A stretch of DNA of 64,000 nt from Streptomyces spinoverrucosus (GCF_006539505.1 NZ_BJND01000002.1:1-64000); one strand, 5' to 3'; shown: positions 14,699 through 23,656, counted from the stretch's first letter. Notes: a model not told the origin generated them from the letters alone. Program-made: numbers and translations.

Positions 14699-15280
14699 TC
14701 AGGCTTCGCCTTCGACGAGGGCATCCAGTCGGCGTCCGGCCCTGGTTCTGGGCGTAGGCGTTGCGCTGCGTGTCGAGGTAGAGCCGGCCGCGGCTTTTGT
14801 CCTTGCGGGGTGCGGTGGTCAGCTTGTCGGGATGGCGGGCGGCGAGAAGGTCGGAGGCGCTGCGGGCGGAGGCCCGTGCAGTGTCGAAGTCCGTGCGCCG
14901 GTCGAGTAGCCCGACGTGGGTGAGGAGGTCGCCGAGTTCCCGGGTGGCCCAGCGGACGATCTCGAAGTCGTCGGCCGGCGGATCGAGGTCGAACACCAGC
15001 CGGTCGAGACGGTCGGTACGGCTCAGCCACGGGTGCGGAGTGATGCACGCCTGGTTGGCGAGGTAGGCGAGGGTGGCGGCGTCGTGGCAGACCCCCATGG
15101 TCACTGTGCCGCGCGGGTGGCGCAGCTTGCCGTCGTCGGTCCACTCGGTGAAGCCGATCTCGGCGACGAGTTCCGGCCGGACCAAGTGGGCGCCGCGTTC
15201 GCGTACGTCGTCCCCGGCAAACGGCGGGTCGTCACGTTTCAGGGCGTCCAGCCGTTTGCGCAGGCTCTTGCCGTCTCCCC
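14699..15280 (-). pseudogene. ligD: Degraded ligase-polymerase LigD gene
   Basis: Reading the minus strand from about 15280, the frame matches the C-terminal OB-fold end of an ATP-dependent DNA ligase (KSLRKRLDALKRDDPPFAG, then VRPELVAEIGFTEWTDDGKL). It then runs straight into the start of a LigD primase-polymerase domain (HDAATLAYLANQACITPHPW, then DRLVFDLDPPADDFEIVRWA). The segment that should carry the KTTGSRGLHV motif of the polymerase is missing between GLLDR and TDFDT. After KDKSRGRLYLDTQRNAYAQN the frame breaks and ends with LDALVEGEA-stop in another frame. Ligase catalytic residues and most of the polymerase are gone, so this is a remnant of a non-homologous end-joining enzyme. Confidence 0.82.
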
Positions 15281-15429
15281 CGGCGGTACGGCAGCAAACG
15301 CTGTCGGCAGCCGCTTGTCGTGCCGGTCGCTGGAGGGTCCCTTGCGGTGCACCTGTCCGCGTTCCATCCGGGTACCCCCATCAGTGACGGGGCCCCGACG
15401 GCGTTCCGGATTCCGGGTAGGGATGGACC

Positions 15430-16215
15430 ATGCAAGAGATCACGGTGGCGGTGAGTGGCCGGCCGATGGTGGCCTGGCGGATCGCCGGACGGAAGCCGCC
15501 GGTGGTGTGCGTCCACGGCGCCGGGGTCTCCAGCCGGGAGTTCCAGCCGTTCGTCGAAGTCCTCGGCCGGCGCCACGACGCGTGGACGGTCGACCTTCCC
15601 GGGTTCGGCGCCAGCGCCGGACCCCGGCACCCGCTGGGGTTGCGGGCGCTGGCCGACGCGCTCGTCGAGTGGCTGACCGCCGTGGATCTGGACCAGGTAG
15701 TGCTCCTTGGCGGGTCCCTCGGCTGTCAGGTGGCTGTCGATGCCGCCGCCCGGCACCCGGACCGCATCGCCGGGCTGGTGCTCGTGGGACCGACCGTCGA
15801 CCCGGCCGCCCGCAGCTTCCTCCATCAGCTGCTGCGGTGGATGCGCAACGCGCCCCACGAACAAGCCTCGATGGCACCGCTGAACCTCGCCGATTATCGC
15901 GACGCAGGCGCACGCCGCATTGTCGGCACGTTCGCCGAGGCGCTGCGCGACCGGATCGAGGACAAGCTGCCGCACGTCGTCATGCCGACGCTGGTGGTTC
16001 GCGGGGCGCAGGACCGGATGGTCCCCCAGGAGTGGGCGGAGGAAGTAACCCGCCTGCTGCCCGCGGGACGACTGGCCGTGGTGGAGAAATCCGGCCACAT
16101 GGTTCCCTACCGGCAGGCGCACGCGCTGGCCGGACTCGTCACCGATTTCCTCACGCATGCATTCCCGGCCGCCGGTGCGGGCGGTATGTCGGGGCAGCGG
16201 AGGTCGGCGAGGTGA
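15430..16215 (+). CDS. Alpha/beta hydrolase
   Basis: The 261-aa protein has the alpha/beta hydrolase core: VVCVHGAGVSSREFQP (oxyanion HG), DLPGFGASAG, nucleophile elbow GGSLGCQVA with Ser, a late Asp in VVRGAQDRMVP, and His in EKSGHMVPYRQ. The ATG start at 15430 lies nine bases after GGTAGGGATGG. No signal peptide is present. The stop overlaps the GTG of the next gene (GTGA), so the two proteins are made in a coupled way and probably act in one process. A decayed relative of this hydrolase sits next to the paralogue of that downstream gene at 57.2-57.5 kb. The substrate is unknown. Confidence 0.88.
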   Translation: MQEITVAVSGRPMVAWRIAGRKPPVVCVHGAGVSSREFQPFVEVLGRRHDAWTVDLPGFGASAGPRHPLGLRALADALVEWLTAVDLDQVVLLGGSLGCQVAVDAAARHPDRIAGLVLVGPTVDPAARSFLHQLLRWMRNAPHEQASMAPLNLADYRDAGARRIVGTFAEALRDRIEDKLPHVVMPTLVVRGAQDRMVPQEWAEEVTRLLPAGRLAVVEKSGHMVPYRQAHALAGLVTDFLTHAFPAAGAGGMSGQRRSAR

Positions 16216-17606
16216 AGGCGTCCGAGGCGGTCGCCTCGTTCGACTCGGCCACCGGCATGCTGCGTGCCTTGTCGCGTTTCCTCGCAGGCAGGGACATCCC
16301 GGCCCTCGGCAAGTTCCCCGCCGCCTTCGAACCCCCGCTGTCCGGCCTGCTCGGTACCCTGAACCGCCTGCCGATCGCGGCCAGGGAACGGGCGTACGCG
16401 GTGAGTGGCTGGGCGGAGGCCATCCCCCAGCGCCGCGTCGGCGACGTACGGTCCGAGGCACTCGCCGAGTGGGTCACCGGTCACTACCCCCGGCGTCGCT
16501 ACCCAGTGATCTTCATTGGATCCGCCAATGGCGCCCTGATCCACTTGGCCGCCGCCCTCGATGCGGCCTGGCTGCCGCAGACGCTGCTGTTGCCCGTGCG
16601 CCGCCGGGGTATCACTCCGGACGATCCACGCGGCGACCTGGCCGCCGTCGGTGAGTCCGGCCGGGCGCTGCTCGCGGCCAACCCGGACCTCGTACTGCAC
16701 CACATGCACGACCCCAACCAGGACCGTCTCATGATCGCCGGAATGACGTACTTCCGGATCAAATGGCGCCGGCTGCCTGCCGCCTACCGTCGGTTCATCC
16801 GTGACCATCTGGTGCCCGGCGGCTTGCTCGTCTGTGTCGACTGCACACTGAGCTGGCCCACCACCAGGATCGACGACCGGTACGTGTTCCAGTTCGGCGC
16901 CCTCGGCGACGCGACGCCCGAGGAATATCGCCAGGGCGGTCCGCGCGTCGCCGACCTGCTCTCCCGCTACGGCGCCCCGGTGCGCCGCTGGGACCCGCCC
17001 GCCGCCGACGGCGAGAGCCCGGAAGCCGAATGGGGCCTGGATCCCGCGCTCCTCGACGACCTGCGCGCCTTCACCGGACAGCACCGGCTCGATACGCAAC
17101 TGCTGCGCTTCGACACGCCGCAACGGCTCAGCCCCGCCGTCGCCGACCTCTACCGATCCTGGTACGCCGACCGCGGCCTGCCCACCGGGCGGCTCCTGGT
17201 CGAGTCGTTCCTCCTGCTCGAACCCTGGTGGACGCTACGCACCGGATCGGTGCCGTACTGGACCGTCTTCGGCACGGAGGCTTCCCGCGCGTCCCTCGAG
17301 GCATACCTGGACGCCTCCGACCCCTACGACGAGATCCGGATCCTGCTGTTCAATCACGGCACCGAATCCATCGGCCTGGCCGACGCGCAGGACTGGCGGC
17401 GTACGGCCGCCCGCGCACGCAAGATCGGCGTCCTGACCGGCGTGGATGCCGTCGCATATCCCCGCGACTTCGCCAGCTTCGTTCGCTCGCACCGGGAACT
17501 GAGCAGGATCCGCACCCGCTATCCACTGCCGCTGCCGCTCGACGCAGCCGGCGCAGCCGCGACGCTGAGCGCCCGAGACGACATCCTCTGGCGTCCGGTG
17601 CACTGA
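16212..17606 (+). CDS. Conserved protein of unknown function, 464 aa (copy A of a duplicated family)
   Basis: The GTG at 16212 is preceded by GGAGG with eight bases spacing, and it overlaps the hydrolase stop. I recognise no named domain. The protein looks globular with a possible Rossmann-like first half: VIFIGSANGALIHLAAALDA, then LAANPDLVLHHMHDPNQDR, then GGLLVCVDCTLSWP. It is rich in Trp and Tyr in the second half (VADLYRSWYADRGLP, EPWWTLRTGSVPYW). The GSxNG motif and HMHDP look like conserved functional blocks because the paralogue at 55791-57215 keeps GSGSG and HMHDP in the same places. No signal peptide or membrane helix is seen. An enzyme acting with the coupled hydrolase is an inference. 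Confidence 0.8.
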   Translation: MKASEAVASFDSATGMLRALSRFLAGRDIPALGKFPAAFEPPLSGLLGTLNRLPIAARERAYAVSGWAEAIPQRRVGDVRSEALAEWVTGHYPRRRYPVIFIGSANGALIHLAAALDAAWLPQTLLLPVRRRGITPDDPRGDLAAVGESGRALLAANPDLVLHHMHDPNQDRLMIAGMTYFRIKWRRLPAAYRRFIRDHLVPGGLLVCVDCTLSWPTTRIDDRYVFQFGALGDATPEEYRQGGPRVADLLSRYGAPVRRWDPPAADGESPEAEWGLDPALLDDLRAFTGQHRLDTQLLRFDTPQRLSPAVADLYRSWYADRGLPTGRLLVESFLLLEPWWTLRTGSVPYWTVFGTEASRASLEAYLDASDPYDEIRILLFNHGTESIGLADAQDWRRTAARARKIGVLTGVDAVAYPRDFASFVRSHRELSRIRTRYPLPLPLDAAGAAATLSARDDILWRPVH

Positions 17607-17611
17607 GTCGC

Positions 17612-17833
17612 TCAGCGGGGCGTTCCCGGCTGGGCGTTGCGCTGGGCGACTGCCTCGGCCGTACCCGACCGGCGTTGTCCGGCGGAGTTCGTGGACACGG
17701 GTCGGGCGAGCCAGTCGGTGCGGGTTCGGCGGGCCGTGGTCGAGATGTGTGCCTGCGGGTAGAGGGCGTCGAAGCCGTGGAAGCCGCTCGCCCAGACGTG
17801 GAGTTCGGCCTGACCGCCGGCCGCCCAGATGCG
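17612..17833 (-). pseudogene. Alpha/beta hydrolase (esterase) C-terminal remnant
   Basis: 74 codons on the minus strand, ending at a TGA, read RIWAAGGQAELHVWASGFHGF, then DALYPQAHISTTARRTRTDW. This matches the last 60 residues of hormone-sensitive-lipase-type esterases, including the catalytic His in FHGFD. Nothing of the oxyanion loop or nucleophile elbow is found upstream, so only the C-terminal end remains. Confidence 0.68.
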
Positions 17834-17844
17834 GGAAGAAGGCC

Positions 17845-18041
17845 ATGGACGGCTTCATGGCGCAGGACGTGTTCACCAAGAGAGCGATGTCGCCGAGACG
17901 GTGTGGCGAGCCGTGCACGACACGACCGGCCAACTGCGGTTCCCGGCCGGTCCCGACGCGGTCCGGCTCGCGGAGGCATTCCCGGCCGCCACAACCGCGA
18001 CCACCGCCGCCCTGATCCGCCCCCGCAGAAACTCGACCTGA
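17845..18041 (+). pseudogene. Short-chain dehydrogenase C-terminal remnant
   Basis: On the plus strand the sequence reads ESDVAETVWRAVHDTTGQLR, then FPAGPDAVRLAEA. This is the typical C-terminal end of SDR oxidoreductases (DVAExVWRAxxDxTxxLRYxAGPDA). A stretch in another frame just before it (MAQDVFTK) may be the preceding SDR residues, giving at least one frameshift. The Rossmann fold and the YxxxK catalytic motif are absent. Confidence 0.68.
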
Positions 18042-18204
18042 TCGAGGCCCACGGCACACACCGCCGGCCGAGCGCACTGAGAACACTCAACTCCTGCGCG
18101 GCAGCCGTCGCGTGTGATGCATTGATCAGTCCAGGACCGCATTCCACGAGGTGATCTTGGGCATGCATGGGCCGCAGCCCCCACACAGGAGGCGAGCCAA
18201 GGTC

Positions 18205-19336
18205 GTGACAGCCTCGCCTGCCATATCTGCCCCCACGCCGGCCGCACCGGGCGGTCTGCCCCTGATCGGACATGCGCACCGGCTCGCCCGCGATCCACTG
18301 CCGTTCATCGCGTCACTGCGCCGGCACGGCAGCGTCGTGTGCATACGGATCGGGCCGACGCCCGCATACGTGGTCACCGACCCCGCACTGACCCGCCGCG
18401 TCCTGGTCACGGTCGCCGCTCACTTCGCAAAGGGCGGCAAGATCATCGACGCCCTGCGCGTCTTCTTCGGCGACGGACTCGCGACGGTCGCCGACGGCGA
18501 CGGTCGCCGACGGCGACACGCACCTGCGCAACCGGCGGCTGATGCAGCCGATGTTCAACAAGGCTCACATCGCCACCCGGGGTACCGCCATGATCGAGCA
18601 AGTGCGGGCGATGGTCGGAGCGTGGCGCGACGGCGAAGACCGCGACGTGTACGCCGACATGAACGACATCACCCTCGCCGCCTTCCTCCTTCCTCGTCGC
18701 CCTGTTCGGCACAGACCTGCCGGAGCACCTGCAGGCCCCCGCCGTCACAGCCCCCACGCCTGATCCCGCAGGATGTCCCCACGCCGCCCAGGCGCAACAG
18801 GAAGGCCTATCGCCACCCTGCTGACCGCAAACGACCCCTGACGCGCCAGCAGTTGCAGGACTAGGCCATCACCCTGCTGACCGGCGCGATCGAGACCACC
18901 GGCACCACCCTCGCGTGGACGCTGTACAAGATCACCCGGCATCCCGGAATCGAACAGCGCTGCGCGCCGAACTCGCCGCCGTGTGCGGCGACCGGCCGCT
19001 GGACCACGACGACCTCGACCGCCTCCCCTACGCCCGCCAGGTGCTGCAGGAAGCCGTCCGCAAGTACGGGCCGGCCTGGATGGTGACAAGGACAGCCACC
19101 CGCGACATCGACCTCGGCGGCCACCACATCCCCCAGGGCGCCGACGTGGTCTGGAGCCCCTACCCGCACCAGCACGATCCGGCGTACTTCCCTTCGCCTG
19201 GAGCGAGCTCCAGATCATTCTGGCGACCGTACTTCAGCTCTGGCCCTCCTTCCGTCTCACCTCGCAGGCTCCGCGGCCCCAAGCCGTCGTCACCGTCAAG
19301 CCCGACGCGATGACCATGGCGTACTGCCAACGTTGA
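18205..19336 (+). pseudogene. Cytochrome P450 pseudogene lacking the heme-binding loop
   Basis: A P450 can be followed from GTG 18205 (AGGAGG upstream) to TGA 19336, but through several frames. Readable blocks are GGLPLIGHAHRLARDPLPF; then, in another frame, THLRNRRLMQPMFNKAHIA; then FLVALFGTDLPEHLQ; then LLTGAIETTGTTLAWTLY (I-helix); then LPYARQVLQEAVRKYGPAWM (ExxR region); then a direct jump from DPAYFP to FAWSELQIILATVLQLWPSF. That jump deletes the whole FxxGxxxCxG heme loop. A 16-bp tandem duplication (18485-18516), a likely 7-bp duplication near 18687-18700 and an in-frame stop before AITLLTG account for the other breaks. The sequence resembles P450s of terpene pathways; the product cannot be functional. 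Confidence 0.85.
18485..18516 (+). repeat. 16-bp tandem duplication that frameshifts the P450
   Basis: Two exact 16-bp copies (18485-18500 and 18501-18516) lie head to tail inside the P450 pseudogene. Removing one copy restores a continuous reading TVADGDTHLRNRRLMQPMFN, so this duplication is a frameshifting lesion. Confidence 0.9.
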
Positions 19337-19416
19337 ACCAACCCGGTCCCGCAACTGCGCACCTCCGCAGCGGTGCAGCATTACCGGGGCACGGGTTGGA
19401 GCAGCCGAGGGTGGCG

Positions 19417-20964
19417 TCAGGACGCGAGGCTCCGAGCCTGGTCGATGGCGGATGCCAGCTGTCGTACCGCCTCGTCCTCCGTCCGCCGCGCCAGGTCGTG
19501 CGCGTGGTCGGCGAGTTCGCGGATGCCGGGGGCGCCCGGCAGCGGGGTGAAGCGGGTGTCCTCGCGGCGCAGGGCGTCGGCGAAATAGGCGGCCACCGCC
19601 GTGACCTGGAAGCGGGCGGACGCGCTGCGGACCGAGTCGTCGAGGGCCGCGGTCTCCACCTGGCCGGACTCCTCGTGCGGGGCACGGGTCTCGGGGTCGA
19701 GCCAGCGGACGGTGGCCGTGGCGAGGTGGCCGTCGGCGCCCGGCTTGGTGCGGACGGCGTACAGGGCGGTGACCGTGTGGCCGGGGCCGACCTCACCGCC
19801 GTCCACGCGGTCGTCACGGAAGTCCTCGTCGGCGACCTCACGGTTCTCGTAGCCGATCAGGCGGAACTCGGCGACCGTCTCCGGGTCGAAGGCGACCTGG
19901 GCCTTGGCGTCGCGGGCGGTGAGGTCGACGTGCTGCGGGAGTTCCTCGCAGAAGACCTCGCGGGCCTCCTCGGGCGTTGAGACGTACGTTGTATGGCCGT
20001 CGCCACGGTCGGCGAGGCGTTCCATGAGTTCGTCGCCGTAGTCGCTGCCGACGCCCACGCCGAAGAGGGTGATGCCGTGTTCGCGGCGGGCACCGGCGAT
20101 GTTCTCCAGGATCGTGTCGGCGTCGGTGTCACCGGTGTTGGCGAGGGCGTCGGAGACGAGGACGACCCGGTTCGTGGCGCCCTCGCGCAGGCCCTCGACG
20201 GCCGTCGCGTAACCGCTCTCCACGCCCGCGCCGAGGTTGGTGGACTGCTGGGCCTTAAGGCCGGAGATGGCGTCGCGGATCCTGCCGCGGTTGCCGCCGA
20301 GTTCGGTCATCGGCAGGACCGTCTCGGCCTCGTCGCTGAAGGTGACCAGCGCGACCGAGTCGTCGTCGCGCAACCGGTCGGTCATCACGCCGAGGGACTC
20401 CTTCGCGAGGTCCAGGCGGCCGGGCTCGGCCATGGAGCCGGAGACGTCGAGGACGAAGGTGAGGGCGGCGGGTGGGCGCTCACCGTCGTCCTCGGCCGGG
20501 CGGGTGGCCAGGCCGACGCGGACCAGGGACCAGTCCTCATCGCTGGTGCGGGCGCCGTCGACGGTCACCGAGAAGCCGTTTCCGTCGGGGCGTTCGTAGT
20601 CCTGGCGGAAGCTGTTGACGAACTCCTCCGGGCGGATCGTCGACGGGTGCGGCCGACCGCCCTCGGCGAGGGTGCGGCGGGCGTAGCCGTACGAGGCCGT
20701 GTCGACGTCGAGTGCGAAGGTGGAGAGGTAGTCGGGCGCCGGCGCGAACTCGCCGTCTGTGTCGTCCTGCCGCTGCTCGCCGCTGCCCTCGCCGGAGTCC
20801 GGGGCGGGCGGGGCCGGTGCCGGGAAGCCATCGGCCCGTTCCGCTCTCTCCGCCCCGCTCCCGTCGCCGGTCCCACCCGCGCCGCAACCGGTGAGGAGCA
20901 GGCAGCCCGCCGTGGTGAAGGCGAGCAGCGCCCCGCTGAACCGCCGTATCCGGTACCGCTTCAT
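19417..20964 (-). CDS. VWA-domain lipoprotein (YfbK-like)
   Basis: The protein is 515 aa from ATG 20964, set by AGGGGGC upstream. The signal peptide ends with lipobox LTGC. An acidic, Gly/Pro-rich tether is followed by the VWFA-associated N-terminal region (STFALDVDTASYGYARRTL, then RPEEFVNSF) and a von Willebrand A domain with a complete metal-ion site: DVSGSM, then Thr in STNLGAG, then Asp in VSDALANTGDTD. A C-terminal DUF3520-like region ends the protein. The YfbK group is extracytoplasmic and thought to mediate protein or metal interactions; no substrate is known. It is monocistronic, with a 370-bp gap upstream. Confidence 0.88.
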   Translation of the reverse strand: MKRYRIRRFSGALLAFTTAGCLLLTGCGAGGTGDGSGAERAERADGFPAPAPPAPDSGEGSGEQRQDDTDGEFAPAPDYLSTFALDVDTASYGYARRTLAEGGRPHPSTIRPEEFVNSFRQDYERPDGNGFSVTVDGARTSDEDWSLVRVGLATRPAEDDGERPPAALTFVLDVSGSMAEPGRLDLAKESLGVMTDRLRDDDSVALVTFSDEAETVLPMTELGGNRGRIRDAISGLKAQQSTNLGAGVESGYATAVEGLREGATNRVVLVSDALANTGDTDADTILENIAGARREHGITLFGVGVGSDYGDELMERLADRGDGHTTYVSTPEEAREVFCEELPQHVDLTARDAKAQVAFDPETVAEFRLIGYENREVADEDFRDDRVDGGEVGPGHTVTALYAVRTKPGADGHLATATVRWLDPETRAPHEESGQVETAALDDSVRSASARFQVTAVAAYFADALRREDTRFTPLPGAPGIRELADHAHDLARRTEDEAVRQLASAIDQARSLAS

Positions 20965-21334
20965 GTCGTATGCCCCCTGTGTCCGTTGACTTCCGTCGAA
21001 CGTCGCCATCTGTGACTGTGACGGCACAGGGGGCCGGAACGTGCGTGACGAAGCGTTGCGCTTGCATCTCGAAGGGGCTACGGCGCGGGCCTGCCGAGAC
21101 CGGTAGGTGATCCTCCGGAGACCTGGGGCGCCGCGTCCTTGCGGGCGAAACCGCGCAAGGCCATGGGGAACAGCAGCAGTGCGTACGTTATGGAAACCCG
21201 CATCGAGAACGTTGCAGAAGCGCGCATCATCGAGCAGGTGGGTGTGCCGGGCGTCTGCCCCGAACCGGCGTTGACGGCTACGTTGTTGAATGGCAACCGA
21301 GTTGAACGGTGAAGCGGGTGTGGAGGGGCGAGGG
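20965..21334. other. Gap between divergent genes, no gene seen
   Basis: These 370 bp separate the VWA lipoprotein gene from the small lipoprotein gene on the opposite strand. I see no frame with a convincing ribosome binding site and codon bias, and no strong inverted repeat. It probably carries two divergent promoters. Confidence 0.5.
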
Positions 21335-21607
21335 ATGAAACGGCTGAGGGGGATCGGCGTGGCGGTGGCCGCCGGGGCGGCGGCGATGCTGCTCGCGGGA
21401 TGCAACAACGCCCCGACCGATTACAGCGAGATCGTCACGTTCACCGACGAGCACGGGCGCGTCTGCACCGGTGCGGTGGTCGTCGACCAGGAGCAGAACG
21501 AGGGCGACGACTACCAGATCTCCAGCCTCGACTGCGACTACCCCCCGGAGGGCCGAACGCCGGGACCCACCGGCTACTCACCCCTGCCGGAGCGGGATAC
21601 GGAGTGA
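21335..21607 (+). CDS. Small lipoprotein (90 aa)
   Basis: ATG 21335 follows GGAGGGGCGAGGG, so the in-frame upstream start at 21290 is less likely. The signal peptide (MKRLRGIGVAVAAGAAAML) ends with the lipobox LAGC. The mature part is about 65 residues and starts NNAPTDYSEIVTFTDEHGRV. It has a Cys pair (RVCTGAVVV and LDCDYPP) that could form a disulfide outside the cell. No function is recognised. Confidence 0.72.
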   Translation: MKRLRGIGVAVAAGAAAMLLAGCNNAPTDYSEIVTFTDEHGRVCTGAVVVDQEQNEGDDYQISSLDCDYPPEGRTPGPTGYSPLPERDTE

Positions 21608-21721
21608 CCGTCGCGCCTGCAGATGCCATGTCGGCGGCGCGCCCAAGCACGTAGTGCCCGGGCGCGCCGCCGATGCACGCAACGGGCGGTGAACGGCTAT
21701 GGGTTCACCGGCACGCCGGGG

Positions 21722-22249
21722 TCAGTGGCGATCGCGGCGGCCATCGCCGCGGTCACCTCCGTGACGTCGTTCGTCGTTACGGCCGTCGTAGCGGCCGTTC
21801 CAGGAGATGGCGTCGATGAGGCGACCGCGGTCGTTGCGCAGGGTGGCGGTGTCGGAGCGGTTGTCCCACACGTGGGTGCGGCGGTCCTGGTACAGGTCGG
21901 CACCGCGGTCGCGGCCCTCGCCCGTGTGAATGCGGACCGTTGCCCGCCCGTCCAGGCGGAAGCGGTTGAAGGTGTACGTGTTGCCGTCCTCGTCGGACAG
22001 CGTCCAGCCGTCCAGGTTCACGCTGCGGCGCGTGGTGTTGGTGACCTCCACCCACTCCGCGTTCAGGGAGCGGTTCGAACGGGTGTCACGGCCCGGGGAG
22101 TCGTACTGCACAGAGCTGATCTGCACCGCCGGGCCGCGCCAGTCGCGCTCGGTCGCTGACGCCGGCACAACGCCGAGCCCCGCCAGAGCAGCAACCGCCA
22201 GAGTGACGGTGGCCAGACGGCGCGGGGTCACGTACGGGTAAGGGAACAC
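21722..22249 (-). CDS. Secreted lamin-tail domain protein
   Basis: The GTG at 22249 has AGGAGAGCTC directly upstream and gives a 175-aa protein with a signal peptide ending near PASA-TE. The mature part matches the lamin-tail (LTD) beta-sandwich found in secreted bacterial proteins: VQISSVQYDSPG, then NAEWVEVTNTTRRSVNLDGW, then LSDEDGNTYTFNRF, then a WNNRSDTATLRN-like repeat (VWDNRSDTATLRNDRGRLID). The C-terminal end is Arg/Asp/Gly-rich and probably disordered. Streptomyces often carry several such genes; the domain is a binding or structural module, and nothing here indicates catalysis. Confidence 0.85.
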   Translation of the reverse strand: MFPYPYVTPRRLATVTLAVAALAGLGVVPASATERDWRGPAVQISSVQYDSPGRDTRSNRSLNAEWVEVTNTTRRSVNLDGWTLSDEDGNTYTFNRFRLDGRATVRIHTGEGRDRGADLYQDRRTHVWDNRSDTATLRNDRGRLIDAISWNGRYDGRNDERRHGGDRGDGRRDRH

Positions 22250-22501
22250 GAGCTCTCCTTGCAGGTGCTGGGCACTCCGGGCCTGTGGCATGAGCCGCCC
22301 GCGGGTGCGTGGTGCGGATGTACGGCCTGCTGGCCGACGCCCACCACACTGCCCACCAGCCCGCGCAACGCGGGTACCACTCGACCGCTGTTACAAATTT
22401 CCGACATATCTGTAACAGTCGCCTGTATCGCTCATTTATCCATTTACCAGGGCGATTTGGGCGTTTGGGAGGCCGCTGTAGCCCGAGCATGGGTCACGAC
22501 A

Positions 22502-23656
22502 TCATTGGCCACACATGGCATGCTCGATCAGCGTCCGACGTGCGGCAGCTCGTGCGTCCTCCGCCGCGGGGTCGAACGAACGGCTGAACTCGGCGATGGT
22601 CAGTCGCCTGGCGCCGTCATGGGTGGCTATCACCTCGACGTTGTAGCCGATTCCGTTGCCGCCGTGGGTCCAGGAGCCACCGCCGCAGGGCAACGGGTGG
22701 TAGTACAGCCCGAGCCCGTATCCGGTGTGCCCGCGGAGATCGGACGGTACGTCCACCAGGGTCTGCATGTCGGCGAGTTGGGCCGCGGGCAGCAATCGGC
22801 CGCTGACGAGGGCGGTGATGAATGTGTTGAGGTCCTCGGCCGTGCTGATGATCGATCCGTCTGCGCCGCTGTCGAGTGACCGGACGGCGATCGTGGTGTC
22901 GATCAGCGGGCCGTCGGGTGTCCACTGCTGGTAGTTGTGGGCATGCGGGTGAGGGAGGAACGGCCAGGCACCGGGTGTGGTTGTGTGACGCAGTCGCAGT
23001 GGCGCGATGATCCGCTCGCGGACCTCGGTGGTCCAGTCACGGCCGGTGACGGATTTGATGACCATGCCGGCGACGACGTAATTGGTGTTGGAGTAGGCCC
23101 ATATCTGATCTGCCGGGGCGTGCCGCATGGCCAGCGCGACGAGTTCGTCCGGGCCGGCGGTTCGCCACCGCTCGCGTCGGTAGTCCTCCGGCGTGATGAG
23201 GGTCGGGTAGATGTCGTTGGCGTAGTCGTAAAGCCCGCTGGTCTGCTGCAACAGCTGCCGTACGGTGACGTTCCGGCCGTCGTTGCCATTGCCCGCCACC
23301 ACCCCCGGCAGCCACCGCTCGACCGGATCGGACAGTGACAACCGTCCTTCCGCGACCAACTGCAGCACCACGGTGGCCACGAACGTCTTGGTCACACTGC
23401 CTGCGCGCAGCACCGGGTTACCCGGCACAGGGCGGGCGGTACCGAACTCGGCCACACCGCTGCGCGCGGTCTGCACGCCGTCGGCTGTCTCCAACCGCGC
23501 AAGCGCCCCGGTGACACCCAGATCGCGCAAGGCATCCAGGTCCCGCTGGAGCTGGGTTTGCCCTGGGCCGGCGACCGCCGGTGTGCTGGTCACGAGCAAC
23601 GCTCCGACCACGACCAGCATCACGGACACGATCCACGGCTTCGCTGAAGTCCCCAT
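22502..23656 (-). CDS. Secreted serine hydrolase (beta-lactamase class C / D-Ala-D-Ala carboxypeptidase family)
   Basis: The protein is about 384 aa from ATG 23656; an in-frame GTG at 23692 exists and neither has a strong ribosome binding site. The N-terminus is a signal peptide ending around AVA-GPG. The penicillin-recognition motifs are present: SVTK (catalytic Ser and Lys), YSN, and HGG in the place of the third KTG-type box (SWTHGGNGIGYNVEV). These make it a beta-lactamase-family esterase or DD-peptidase acting outside the cell. It is transcribed alone. True resistance function cannot be read from the sequence. Confidence 0.86.
   Translation of the reverse strand: MGTSAKPWIVSVMLVVVGALLVTSTPAVAGPGQTQLQRDLDALRDLGVTGALARLETADGVQTARSGVAEFGTARPVPGNPVLRAGSVTKTFVATVVLQLVAEGRLSLSDPVERWLPGVVAGNGNDGRNVTVRQLLQQTSGLYDYANDIYPTLITPEDYRRERWRTAGPDELVALAMRHAPADQIWAYSNTNYVVAGMVIKSVTGRDWTTEVRERIIAPLRLRHTTTPGAWPFLPHPHAHNYQQWTPDGPLIDTTIAVRSLDSGADGSIISTAEDLNTFITALVSGRLLPAAQLADMQTLVDVPSDLRGHTGYGLGLYYHPLPCGGGSWTHGGNGIGYNVEVIATHDGARRLTIAEFSRSFDPAAEDARAAARRTLIEHAMCGQ

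Noticed and set aside
14699..19336. An insertion sequence or prophage to explain the cluster of decayed genes
   Set aside because: I found no transposase, integrase, terminal inverted repeats or target duplications; only short tandem duplications are visible.
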